DNA of 64,000 nt from Apteryx mantelli. Lineage: Eukaryota; Chordata; Aves; Apterygiformes; Apterygidae. Within the stretch, counting starts at the first letter, position 1. The number at the start of each line of letters is the position of its first letter. Positions 48,991 through 62,420 of the stretch are shown in pieces. Below the pieces are notes generated by a model, which worked only from the letters and a program-made list of their open reading frames with translations, had not been told where the DNA came from and ran no database searches. The stretch is taken from contig NC_089979.1 of the NCBI RefSeq assembly GCF_036417845.1, forward strand, positions 120,065,415-120,129,414, in the 5' to 3' direction. The position numbers were made by a program, and so were the translations under genes.

Positions 48991-51900
48991 TATTTAATAT
49001 TCATTTTTGACTGCTTTGGATTTTATAATTAAGAACTACTGAAAACTAACAGAAGAGTATTTTTGAAAGCAGAGAGACAAATGTAGGAAATGCATAGTTA
49101 TTAGCACACATAGACTCCTTGCAGTGCATTCTTTGCAAAGTCCAAAATCAAACTTGTACCTGGAACGGGAACAAATGGAAACACTGACTGTTCTCTTGTG
49201 TTCTCTTTGTCAGCTGCATTTCCCAAAGTTCCCCACATTCAAGGGACTGAAGGACATTAGCTTACTGGGGTTAAGACCTTGTCTGTTAAGCTGGCAGAGA
49301 TAAAGTTGATGCTCCTGCCTCCTCCATTCCTGAAGTATAATTTGTATCACAAGACATCTGCCCTCTCTGCAAGGATTGCCAGAAAAGCCAGTCAGGACAA
49401 GACTGGTTTTAGACTCAGTGAGAGCATGTTGCCCATGTGCCAGGAGGGACTAAACAAGGAAGAAACTTGGGAAATTCTCTCTCCTGTTAGGAATCAAAGA
49501 TGCTTAAGATTCAGAGAAAACCACTCTGTGTTTGGATACGCTTAAATTAAGTGCCAGTCTCTTTTTTCCATTTGTTTTTTGCCTCAGTTGGTCTGTCACT
49601 CAGCATACATTATAGGGTGGAGTGCCAAAGAGGCACAGTTCTATTTGCCACCTAAAATTTCAAGCTTCCTCATGCTGCTTTGCAAACTATTTGGGTAAAG
49701 TAGCCAGCTTTCCTGACCTAGAAGCTATCTATAAAAAGCTGAAAGCCACGACACCTGTACCACATCCCTCAGAGAGCTAAGGAGCCCTGGCAGTGGTCCC
49801 CAAATGAAGGCTGACTATGTTACTCGGGGCTTGCAGAACAGAGCCAGGCTGGGCATGCCACTGGATCTGTGGGCAACCTCCTGAGGTTTGTACTGACTTT
49901 CCTCCAGGCAACCAGCAATGCCAGGCATCCCTGCACTGTGATAGCCCTGCTGCTACACACACGACAGAGCCCAAGGAGCAGAGCTGTGTTTGGGTAGCTA
50001 GCAAAACGCAGGGTGTGACCCACGAGCCAGCCTCCCCAGTCTAAGGGAACTGGCCTCGACAATGTTAAGGTGACTCACTTTTGGGCTGCTCAGAAGCCAC
50101 CACTGCTGCACAATAGTATTTTCCAGTTTCCAAATCCCAGAAGTTATTAAAGCTTTCCTACCTGGCTGTTGTTGCTGGGCAGAAGGTATCCTGGAAGTGC
50201 TCCATCACAGAGGTCAATTAAATGCTATCCTCAAGCAAGCTGCTTTGAACTGAAGCCTGTGTAAAAACACAGAGGCAAGATGCTTGTTCTCTTCATTAAA
50301 GAATGATTTGAGATGCTGATAGAGATGAGCCTGAGTCACAGCTTTTAATTTCCTCAAAGTAGAAAAGAAGTTTGGATAGTAATTTTTAGGACCATGCAGA
50401 GACACTGAATTTTTTAAACACCAATAAAATGTATCCAACATAATGTACATCACTTGAAATAGCAGCACAGAAAGGTCTGACCCCCTCGCACCACCGTTTT
50501 CATCTAAAAGGACTGTTGAATGACACAGTAGTTCATGTCCATGTTAATGAGAGCATCCCCAGTCATACTGATGGAATGAAGCATATATTTGCTCAGATTT
50601 GGGATTTACTGCAAGAGAAGGAGAAAGATTGGAGCATTGCTAAGGTTTGAAAGCAGGAGTGATGCAGAGAAAGAAAGAAAGGAAAGAAAAAGATTGGGGT
50701 AGGTTTAAAGGTGAAGACATTTTCTCACTGACAATAAATGTGATGAGAAGGCTGCATTCATTATTAAAGGTCATTGGAAGAAGTCAGATGAAAAATGTTT
50801 TGATAATTGACATCTAAAAGTTTTCTATGTATGCTGTTTCACCCTGGATTTCTACCAGCTCAGCCAACCAACCAGTTTTGGAGCCTGTCTCAGGCCCCCG
50901 CTGTGTGCAGCTCTGGGACAACTTTGTCAGGCAGCCTCAGCCAGAGAAGGACCCATGGACTGTCCAAAACAGCGAGGTAACCTGGGTGATTAGTTGCCCT
51001 CTGACTGCGTGAATATACAGAGCTCAGCTAAAAAAGCTGCAAGGGAGATTATGCCTGAGGTTTCCATCATTTCACTGCTCCTGGATTTTCTTTCAGCCCA
51101 GCAGGTAGAATTTCATTTAAAAATGCTAACATCAAATGCTTAATTACTTTTTAAATTTCCTTTTTGGGAGAAATTCCAGTTCCAGAATATTAATGTAACA
51201 GATTTTTCATGTCTCCTTCAATGCCAGTGGGTACCTATATGAATTTTTACAGCAAATAATTTTTGTGTCAGAGAGCACCATTTTGGGAGCCACTGTGTTT
51301 ATTCAAGTTTCATGCTGAATTAATTGAATAGTTTGGGCAGAAACAAATATTTAGGAAATGTCAAATCATTTTATTCTGAGTTTTTGGAGTGTTTCATTCT
51401 GCTGAAGCATTGTAAGAGTTAAAGAAAACAAAGGAAGACATGCAGTGGTGCCAGTTCCTTCACCATATTGGGCAGTGGTGTGGGAAAATCCACATCTATT
51501 CAATGGGTGAGAAACTAGAACTCTCATGTCCTTTTCCCACTGAGCATGTGAACATCAGGTTACAGAGCTGCTGGCTCAGTATAATTTTAAGTATCTTAAT
51601 GTATATTTAATGAATTGTATTTTGGAACAACAGCATTCACTTCAGAGATGAGGAAGTCCAACTTTGCTCTCCCGCGTCTTGACTGCATACCCAAAATGCT
51701 TGGCTGTTGTGGGAGGGACGGAAGGAATATCATGACCACATCAGTCTTCAATATCCAGAACAAAATGTGTGATGCTGTGCCTGGATGTGAATCATTTTGG
51801 AAGTTTTTAAAGAAACAGCAATGTCACCTTTCCTCTTGCTCCATGCCAGCTGCATTTCACCTCCTTCTTCTACAGCTGCATCAGAAGCTGCTGAAGGCTT

Positions 51901-52629
51901 CTGTGAAATGTTCTATAACAATTTTCATTTAACCTGAAACACAGTTTCACAGCCTTTCCTCTGGTGTGAAAAACAATGTTTGATTTCAGGTCACTCCAAA
52001 CTGGATTTCTCTTTATTGTGTTACAATCATACAATATACAGTGCATTATTTGATTTCCCCACCAGAAACAAATGAAATCCTTATCCTTCCTTTGATTTCT
52101 GTACATATATCCTGCCTGACAATAGCAGGCAATTCACTGTTTGTTGTAGGATGTTAGGAAGGAACAAGATTTGTTGTAGGAAGCCTTAAATATAAGCCAC
52201 TGTGATTTTAAAACCAGAACCAAGACATTGTTTGCTCCCATTTCTGGGGCTGCAGTCCTGCCCTAGCAGACAAGTGACAGACATTGCCTGTGAGAGGAAA
52301 CTGTAGCACATGAAAAATAGTTGGATAAGAAAACAGATGTTAACTATGTAAGCTAAAAAACCCAGTGCATATAGAAAATCACAGATAACTGCTGAATTTT
52401 CCCACTACTACATCTCAATCCTTTTTACTGCTACAGCTTCCAGTATGAACAGTTCAGCTACTTAGGGATGTCAAGATTTGCCAACGTCTTATCTTTTCTG
52501 CTGTGCTAGAGGGGCCAGTGGCAGAGGAGTCTGACAGTCTGGCAAAATGCTGAATGGGGGAGTCAAGTCACTGCAGAACAAAATTTCTCACTCAGCTTCC
52601 TCATGCTTCCCTTTTCTTTTTTTTCCCCT

Positions 52630-52705
52630 CTGGACAAGCCACTTAATTGCAGTCATCTTTAGTTTCCTTATTTTTGTGTAAGAGGCAGAAATATCTCTGC
52701 CACCC
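52630..52705 (-). mobile_element. Possible MIR-like SINE relic, reverse orientation
   Basis: 'ctggacaagccacttaatt' followed by 'tagtttccttatttttgtgt' resembles the reverse complement of the MIR words for 'acaagtcacttaacctct' and 'cagtttcctcatctgta'. Tentative. Confidence 0.4.
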
Positions 52706-53488
52706 ACCCATGCCTACTCATATCTACAGAGTTAGTTCTGAAATCCTGGGATGAAAAATCAAAGGAAAGGGTTACTAATAAAGTAACAGCAAAATAGTAC
52801 ACCTTCTTTATCCCACGTTTTGCCCTAAGTCTTATCTCCCAGGAGAACAGTTATTCAGAAAGGGAGGTCAATACAAACCTAACGTCAAGCTGACTGAAAA
52901 GTTCGTATTTATTACATTCTTTAATGATGTTCAATGAACACAAAATTGTTACCATGGAAACTAGGTTAACAAAGGTGTTATATGTGCTACTTCCAAGGTA
53001 CAGACAAGGCTCCTGCTTCTACCAGTAAAGTCTGTCAGAAGAGAGGATGACTTTTCCATGTTTTCATGGGTCAAACAACAGCTATCTGAAAATCTACAAT
53101 CCAGTAATTCGAAGTTTGCCTGATGCCACTCAGCTAGGACACCATTTTTCTCAGCTCCTTCCTTTTTAAGTAATCAGTATGAATTTAGGATACTCTTAGC
53201 TGAAGACTCTTCAGGAAACACTGGAATTGAATATAACAGGAAACCAAATCTACTGAATCAATTATTTTCTATTGCTTTGCTGTAGGCTATTTTAGAACAG
53301 AAAAGATATGATTTGGCCATTCAAAATGTAGTTCATCACTTTCGTTAGATGTTTAGAAAATGGAACATTCTGCGTTTTAGGGGTTTGATTATGAACCTAC
53401 TCCAGTTGTAAAGAGATATATTTCCATGGAGTGTGCTCCTGAATTCCATCTGGAGTTTACAACAGAAAATTTATTCTTAGTAGAATAT

Positions 53489-53520
53489 AATTCCTATTAT
53501 ATTCAATTCCTATTATATTC
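53489..53520. repeat. Perfect 16-bp tandem duplication
   Basis: aattcctattatattc occurs twice back to back (53489-53504, 53505-53520). Confidence 0.95.
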
Positions 53521-54803
53521 TTCCTAGAATTATATTAAAGTAAATATCATGGAGAGAGAGAGGAGGCCATTGACAGTCAAGATTGAAAGATTTTCTCAGG
53601 TACTCCAGCACCAGCAGTGGCCACAAGACAGAAACAGTGGCAAGATCATCTATTGTACCAAAATGAGTGCAGCCCTGCAGGAAGTCTGAAGAGGCAGGGG
53701 TCTGATAAATGCAAGTCATGTAGGTATTGCCATGCCCAAGAGTGGACTGCCTCAGAAAGGCCAGCTTGCTGAAGAGAGCCCTGAAGACACAAATTTGAAA
53801 GACCTGATACACAGACAACAAGGAGAGATTGAAGGATGTGTAGTTGTTTAGTCAAAGAAGAGAGCATGGAGGAGTGACATGAGAAGGGTCTTCAAATATT
53901 TAAGGATAGCTGTAAGCAGGAAGTGAATATTGGTTGGGTGTTTGTTTTGTTTTGCTTTGTTTTTGTGAGGAGTACAAGAAGTAATGGGTTTAAATTACAC
54001 ATCACGAGATTTAGATTTGGCATTAGGGGTGGGATTCATCTAACTGAATGTAAACATTACCATGTAAATACCCCCACCTAGGCTTCCTACATATCAGTGG
54101 AAAGGAATAGCCACTTACTGAGCACAGCTCATCTCATCCTAAAATAGACATTTAAAAGAATGCTTTTACAATACCTTGTGCTTCTCATCCAAAACAATGC
54201 AAGCCTGCTTCCTCCACACAGTGTATCCAAAGTGGTTCCTGCTCTCACATCCCTAAATCTTAAAGTTGGAGAATCTGCAGTGTTTGTGGGACTCTGCGCC
54301 AGAGGCTGCTAACCCCACTTGTCCTCATTTGCTAAGATAAAGAGCAGATCCATGAGTAGGGTGAACTGCTACATCCAAATAGTGCTATAACCACAGGCCT
54401 GTATTTAGCAGTTGTAGCACATCACTGTGAGATCTAATGGATACATTAGAAAGGCTGCACATGTATGCAAAATATAAATGTCCCTGCTTCCTGCCATCAT
54501 GTGCTGGAAATCAGCTCTGGGTCATGCATCCTATGGATCTTTTCAGGAGGACAAGGGGGGAATAGAAAGAAGGAATGCCACCTTGGTGAAAGACAGGAGT
54601 TTTCTCCTGCAATTCAAATGGGCTGCATGGCACAGATGTCTGTGCTACATCATTGTTTTGGAGATCTGGGGAATTAGTGTGTGATGACCAGGTTTTATAT
54701 AATACCATCAAAATTATAGCTTAGGCTGTCAGAGGGTAATAAATTAAAACACTGCATCACACAAAGTAATACCTTCTTTCCACAATACTGAGTTCTGTTC
54801 TAC

Positions 54804-54826
54804 AAACACACACATACACATACATA
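54804..54826. repeat. Short CA/TACA microsatellite
   Basis: An interrupted CA run in intergenic DNA. Confidence 0.75.
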
Positions 54827-55494
54827 TGTCTGCTCCATGTTTCTTTTCCTTTGATAACCTCTGTATCAAAAGTGCAGGCATGCTTGCAGTGGCCAATGGC
54901 AAACAGTAATAAAGGTGCACATTTGTACATCATTGTTGCCTTTAGAGAAAAAACTAAATTGCAACAGCTGTGCCATGAGGAAAGAAAAAATCTCTCTAGC
55001 TACAGCAGATGGAAATTACTGCACTGTGCACACTTCTGTTCTAAACCACAGAACGCCAAAAGGCTAAAGGTTGGTTTTAAGGATCTCTTGATGAAGTATA
55101 ATGGAGTATATTACCCAAGAAAGTCCCATCTCTTAGCACATTTTATTTGCAGAAACAATCTGACTGTTGAGCCACATGTAAGCCACCCTGCCTTTGAGAC
55201 TCTGGCAAGCTTCTGTATATTTTATCAGATCAATCAATAACTACCAACAAAAGGAACAAAGAAATAGGCAGGGTCAGTACACAGAAATCAGGTCAGCACA
55301 TTGGTGCTTGTAAAACATGGTAAACATACATTACAACACCAGCACAGGCATTAAATCAATACATGAGAAGATGAGGTGTTATCAGGAGGCAGGCAGGTAT
55401 AGATATCTTCTAGCTTAATTGCATTTCTGTACCTCTGTAAGCTGTTAGAGGTAAGTAAACATGCTAGTGTAGAGGTTTAATGACAACTTACTCT

Positions 55495-55660
55495 AGTGCT
55501 TCTGTAACACTTTCCATCTTCAGAGTGCAACCCATCTGAGACATGTAGGTAAATATTACCCCTGCTCTACAGCTGACTTATTTATAAGCTATCAGCAGGC
55601 ACATTACACTAGCAGGCTACAGGGACTAATTTATAGCACAGCCATGGGCAGGTCCTTGAT
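55495..55660 (+). mobile_element. MIR-like SINE relic
   Basis: 'acactttccatcttcagag', 'tgtaggtaaatattacccct' and 'gctctacagctgac' match the MIR 5' and core words (gcactttac-, gtaggtattattatcccc, attttacagatgag) in order. Moderate divergence. Confidence 0.5.
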
Positions 55661-56423
55661 GTGCCTACTCCTCGGAGTAATTTCATACAGTCACTAGTCC
55701 TTCTTCAGCTTGTGGATGGAGCCTGATTTCTTTGTCATCCAGCTCCTGGGGTGGAAGGATAACAGACATCTGTCTGTAGGAGCCTATCAGCTTACTCTCC
55801 CACAGATTTCATGGTCAGAGCTGTCTGCCAGATAGCTGTCTCCCAGCTATCTCCCCTGCCACGAGCTACTTACTTCTCAGGCCTGGTCTGTCAGGCCAGT
55901 TTGTCTCCTGGCTTCTTAACAATTGCTAGGGACAATGGAGGGCACTTTATTTTATCTTTGGAAGAGCTCTCTCTTATCTGCCTGAGAAACACAAGTCCTG
56001 ACCTCATTTTCCCTAGTGTAATTCAGGAGAAGCTACACTGAAACACTAGGGTTACAGCATTAGGGCCAGACTGGTTATAAGAAGAGACTCAATTCCTTAC
56101 TATTTATTGATCACTAGGAGGATCTGGTTCTAATGGTGTTATAAAGAGTCACTCAGAGAAGAAAGGCATTTCATTAAAGAGAGAAATATTTGGCGTGGAT
56201 TGTTCTAGAGGCTAAGAGACTGCATATTAAATAATTTATGGCCCATTTAACACCTTTTCTGGTAGGCTAAAAGCATTGTAACACACTTAAACACCTATCA
56301 TTTCCTAACTTGCTATAAACAATTTAGGAGTGGGTCTTTAAAGACAAATAGGTGATACTTTCCAATCACAGGCTTATTGGCCTGACTGTTCTCACTGTCT
56401 TGGGGCTGGGATGCAGTTGGTGG

Positions 56424-56451
56424 TAGGTGAGGTAGGTAAGGTAGGTAAGGC
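56424..56451. repeat. GGTA-type short tandem repeat
   Basis: Several copies of ggtaggt(g/a)a in tandem, slightly imperfect. Confidence 0.85.
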
Positions 56452-59400
56452 CTTCAGCATGGATCGCCCACAGAGTGTCCCACGCAGGACAGTGCTGCAG
56501 GAGCCTGGCTGAGTGAAGCAGGAAGCAGTTGGCAGGCCACAGCGGGACATGGCTCTGCTCCCAGGGAGGGAAGAGCTACAACTGTGATTTGGTCTTCAAG
56601 CTACAACACACATATTGAGATAATAAAACTGATTTGGGTAAGTATTTAGCCTGGATGTACTCAGATGTTAATGGTGCTTTATGCCACTGTGCATTAATGG
56701 GATGGTTGGTGAATGTGCATTTTTGCTCCATTTCTGCTACTTAACTTGCCACTGAGTCATTTTTGTTTATCTTACAGGCCAGTACTTGACAGCATAATTA
56801 GACAGTGTGATTATATCATAAATCACACTGCTATTAAAGCAAACCCCTGATTCTGTAGAACAAACATAGATGTGCCCTGTAAATGCCTGCATGTCTGTGA
56901 GTCTTCATGTTCCCTGAGGGTACAGGTTATATTCACTCCCATTCCTCTCTGGTGCACTTTATTCTACAAGACTCTCTTATTTTAGCTTCAAAAGCCTACC
57001 TAAACTTTTTGTTTGCTCCTTTTAACATAGTCAATTATTCACATCCAAAATGAATCATTATGACGAGTCATTCTGAGGTTGCACAAAGAAAAGCTATTTG
57101 CACTAAAGGAAAAAATCCTTCCATGTCTCCCATCTGAAAAACGTATTTGATTCTCAGAGTCAAGTCAGGGGCATGGTAAGGCCAGGAAGACCAGGAATCT
57201 TTCCAAAAGATAAGGAAGGTTGAGATCAGAGATAGAGCAAGACCAGGTAAAATGGTAGGGAACAAAATCCTGGAATGGAAGAGCAAACGCAGGAGCAGAA
57301 CCAAAGAGCAGGAGACTGAACCAATGGCCAGGAGCAAAGATCTGCAGCGTAACAGCAGCCCAGAACCACGCTGAGGAGCCGAGCGATGCCAGCCTCATTG
57401 GGCTGAGAGGGCAGCCCAACATCCTGCAGGGGACAGCCTGCAGCCTGCTGACCGACTACAGCTCACCCGCCTGGGACCCACAGGTTGAGCTCTGAAAGAC
57501 CCGGGTGTTTTGGCTAGTCAAATTCTTTTGGAGAAACATGAGTGATGAGTCAGTCAGAGACAGCCAGGCAGACCAGCAAAGCAATGGCGTCGTGCCTATT
57601 ACACTGCACTGCAGTACGTGAGCTGCCAGAGTACATTATAGTTGAAAATTGAGTGGAATTAATCAGTAGCTGTGAGCAAGTATGATACCAAACGGCTCCT
57701 GTGGCCATGACCTTAGATGTTGACTTGTGTCTGCAACATGTCAGGATGGGCTAGCTGAATATTACGTTTGTAAAAAGAGGTAATCATGCTAGCATTTGCA
57801 AAGTCTGTAGTAAAATTGCACACTGTCTGGAACCTCTCTAAGTGTTGGTCAGAAAGTAGTTCTGTCTGAATCTTGTTACTATTTAGATATTGCATAATTC
57901 ATCACAAAGACCCAAGTTTCATTAAAACTGCCTCCAATTCTTATTCATACACATGCTTTTATTATACATCTCATAAGCTTTTGCATTTATTTTTTACATT
58001 TGTTAATATGCAGATGGTTATCTGATTACAACTTTGACCTTTAAGACAAGTCATAGCCTGGTTTTGTAAATGCCATTTTCTGTATGTTATACACATAAGT
58101 ATAACCGTATTAGACACAATGACTGGCTCTTAATGACATGAAGCATAAATACCCATGTACAGAGACTATAACCAAATGCACTGCTGAATTAAAATACCAG
58201 CCATGTTAGCGCTAATCACTCAGACCTTTGGTCATAAGCAACTCTCACACAACAGTATTATATCCAGAGTTAAGTTGCAATGTTGGCCAGGGATGGATTA
58301 TTCTGTGAAAAGAACGGTGGTAGTTAGGTTATTTTTTCTTCATCTTCTAACAAGAGCTCAGAGAAAAGAAAATTCAAGATATGCAATGAAATACACATGA
58401 TGTGAATATACCCCTATTCAAAAACATTGCACATGGCATATTCTGATATATGGGTCAGGGAAAAGAGGAAACCTTCAGAGCTGTGGTGAGGATTAGAAGC
58501 CAACCAGTCAGTGGTGAAAAATATAATTAGGGAAGGAAGTGTGAAATCTTGAAAATGCAAGAAGCCTGGATTATTCAAACTGACAATGCCAACACAAATG
58601 CCCTTCAGCCATTACATTTGGATTCCATTTGCACAGCACCTTAAGGTGCAAACAACTGCAGAAAATTTTATTCCATCCAGCACAAGAAATCATGCTTCAA
58701 AAACTCTGGCTGCCAAGAGTAGCTAACACACTGAAAGCAGTGACTTTGTTAAATTACCTTGTTTTAGTGATTAATATTCATTAAACCCCTAAGGAGCTCC
58801 CTGGGCAGCTACCTTCAAAAGTGAAGAAAGGCAAAGGTGAAGAAAGCATTACTATAGTACTTTGAAACTGGAGCCATTCAGATTAGCTCTAACTGCCTCT
58901 TTAGACCAGTCCAAAATAATGGTGATTTTGCCTTTTCTTTCTGAAACAGTGCTCATCCAAAGAGCCATACCCGCACAACTGTGATGTGGTAACTCTCACC
59001 AACAAGCAGTTACAAGGAACGGAAAGGAAAACGGCTGCTCAGATTTGCCCCAGCTGTTTGCTTTGGGCACACGTGCCCACAGCTGCCAGGTTCTGCCTCC
59101 GAAGGTGGCACAGGTGATACCTTGCAGTGGCCATAGTGCTCGCTGTCCCCAGCCTGCTGGCCTGCCCTGCCTTAGAGGCTTCCCCCTCCTCTCTACAGCA
59201 GAGACGGCTCCGCTCTTTCAGCTTGATATGGTAAGCTGGCATGTATTTCAGTGCTGTGTGGTAAGTCAGTGCATGGTATTTATGGAAAGCTGGGCTGCTG
59301 TGTGCTACTTTCCATTAGGAGCTTTCTTCCTGCAATCTCTTCTTTCAGTTCTCTGAAGTAACTCAAAATCAAAAAAAATTCACCCCCCCCCCAAAAGTAA

Positions 59401-62284
59401 CATAGAAACTTACACCCCCAACACATTTATTTAAATCCATTAAATTCTAAGAACAGCAAAAGTTTAATTTAAAAACAGAGGAATAGATAGAGCCTCCTTT
59501 CCTTATGCTTTGTCCAGACTCTGATTGCTCGGTGCTTTGTTACTGGTGAACAGAGATAAATTTCTTAAAATCTTTGCAAAAGACATTGACTTAATTCTTT
59601 TCTGAAGGCATATGTTTCCCTCCTTTATAACAGGCAGTCTAAGGAAACCTTGAGCACTCTCTGTTCATGTGCTAACTCCAGGCCTAGAAGGATTGTATTG
59701 CCTGCAGCAAGTTTTTGCTGAATTGCTCACATATTACATTACTTCCTAGATAACCACAACTATAAGAGTTCCAAGCGAAAACAGGCAGGATGGCAGCTGT
59801 AGAAAAATAAAGGCAGGAAAATGAAAATGATCCAAGGCAGAAAACATTTTGGACTTTTTTAACTCTAATACTCAAGCCAAGCTCATAGGTAAGTAAAGTA
59901 TGCTTGTATCATTGAGGAACTCAGAACAGTATTTTGAAAATATTTGATGTGTACTGTCATCAGTAATTGGTTTTATTGTGGATCCGGGATTGAATGAAAT
60001 CAGGAAATAGCTAAGCACAGCTATTATTTGCCAAGTAATATCAGGCACAATATGCTTGGGAACTTGCTGTGAATGCTTTCTGTTGCTCCTAGTCAGCCTG
60101 CAGTCCTTAACACTGAAGATTTTGGTATTTTAAATATATTACAGAAATATATTAATTCTTTCATGTTTTCCAGCTTACCAGCTCTCTGAATTTGTCAGAA
60201 TGATTTAACTGGGTTTTTAAAAACAGTTTTCTGGTGAGAAACATCACTAATTCCTACATTATTCATTGTGATATGTTTTTATATATAACAGAAGAAAGAC
60301 AGCAAGAGAGAAAATTTGATAGCCAAGAAGATACTAAAAATAGAGCAGTTTCAGTTGAATCATACATAATTTGATTAAATTAATTAGGAAATTTTTAAAA
60401 AGTGATCATATTCCTGGCACTATGGTAAAAGACCTTCCAGTCATATAGTTACACTGCGGCTGGTCTCATTGCAATCAGCAGGAGCTATATGCACAGATAT
60501 GGTTCTTGTTTTTGTTTTTAAAGAACTGGTTCATTCAGAGTTAATGCTTCAGGGTTTTTGTTTTTCTTACACTGGTAAAGTCACTGATTTCTGTTCCACT
60601 GTGTTCTGCACACTTAGGAAAACAGATTAGCCAATGTTGTTTTCTTTCTGCACTTCACATGTGGGAGGAGAGTAAATCCCTATGACCCATTCCACCCACG
60701 GTACTTCAGTTAGCACTGGGCAGCAGCATTATCATTCCCACTGTCTGAATTCAGGGAACTCAAAATTGTCACAGGAACGAAACATTCCAGATGTAGGAGG
60801 GAAATGAGAGTTGTCTTCTTCTGTCTTAACTCAGCATGGGCTGGTGCCTGTAAGTGCTATGACGGCAATCTCATGGGGAGAGGATATGAGTCCCCATTTC
60901 AGAACTGGAGATAAATGTGACATTTGGGAGAAAGGGGTTTGTCATGGGCAATCCACTCTCACACCAGAGTAGTTAGAGCAAAGCCTATGGAGTTAAATTT
61001 AAGTGCATGGCAAAGGAGATTACCCAAGGTAGTATCTACAACAATTCCTAGTCAAACTCTGAAAAAAAAAATAAAAGGAAACCAAATAGACCTGGAAAAC
61101 TCTGAGTATACATTAAAGACATCAGTACGTAGCTATTTTACTGCACAGACACTCCTGAATAGTTCAGTTAAAGATATTTTCAGCTCAAAATGACTTTCAG
61201 GTTAGATCCTCATTCATTGCCCAGATTGCTAATGTGGTGGCCCTTTGCTGCACCATCTGGAGTTAGAATGGACAGCTGCCTGCTTCCCACACCACGGCAT
61301 GGGGGGAAGTCCCAGCTGTGTCTGGAATGCCCTGTGGGCAAGTGCTGCCAGCCACCTGGGGGAGCAAGAAGAGCAAGAGGTTGGCTGGCAGTTGTCCACT
61401 CCAGAAGTTTGTCAGTACAGTCATACTATTTTTTATGAGAAACTGCTATTTGCATGGGCCTGCTGTAAATTTATTCAGAGTAATATCCACTGTAACAGTG
61501 CTCCCAGGATAGAGAGAAAGGTCATATATGGCTGGTGAACAGCGAAGAAGCATAAAGCCTCTGTCTTTATGTTCCTAGCCCCCGGATGATACTACAACTA
61601 GACAGTGTGGATTGGTGCACTACAGGAAATTCCTATCTTGGAGAAGGGATGGGGTATTGCAAGGCTGCGCTGGACATACAATGAGGTAAACATCATAGGA
61701 CCTGCCCCAGAAGTGGGTTTCACTGGGTTAAGAAAAGGATGAGTCCCTACTTTGTTAAATGTTTTACATGTCCTGGAGGAAATGAAAAAATTTGAAGAAT
61801 TCATAGTAAGTATTGCCTGAAGAAAGTAGTTTCCAGTTTCCATTTAGGAGCAACTACATTGCTGGCATAATTAGCCACAGCTCATATTCCCCAGAGAAAT
61901 TGTGTGGAAACAAGTAGTACAAGAAAAGAAATGAAATAGCCCCATGATTAAATCTCCACCAGCTACCTCCACACCAATTTTTTCATGTAATCACCTCCTA
62001 AAAAGTATTTCTTACACCTTGGGGGATTCTTCCATATACTTTGGATTAATGAGAATCTCTTCTAGTAACATTCATCACTTAGTAATGATTTGTTTTTAAT
62101 ATATCAGCTCACAGCACCACCTTTCAATGGGAAAAGCATTTCCAGAGTACAGCTATTGCCTGGCTAAATTCTGGCCAAAATTGTGTGGAATATCTTAATT
62201 TAACAATGTAAGGCTCAAGCCTTACCCTTCAGTGAGAAAAAGAGCAGAGAAGGAATAAAATCATGTTCATGTTTTGCATTTTTA

Positions 62285-62420
62285 TTGTGCTTCGTATGCT
62301 CAAAATGCCATATGAGATTTAGCTCATTAATCCTTTCACTACCAGTATGAGAAAGATAAATATTATTTCCTCTGCAACTAGAGAAGCAGAGACACAGGCA
62401 GACATGTTGTTTTCAGAAGG
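62285..62420 (+). mobile_element. MIR-like SINE relic
   Basis: 'tagctcattaatcctttcac', 'agataaatattatttcctct' and 'agagaagcagagacacaggc' follow the MIR order (ctcatttaatcctcacaac, ggtattattatcccc, gaggaaactgaggcac). Confidence 0.5.

Noticed and set aside
59201..59231. Short segment with acceptor-like ctctacag and donor-like gtaagc in a GC-richer patch
   Set aside because: Only about 30 bp long, with no conserved peptide or neighbouring exons; likely chance.
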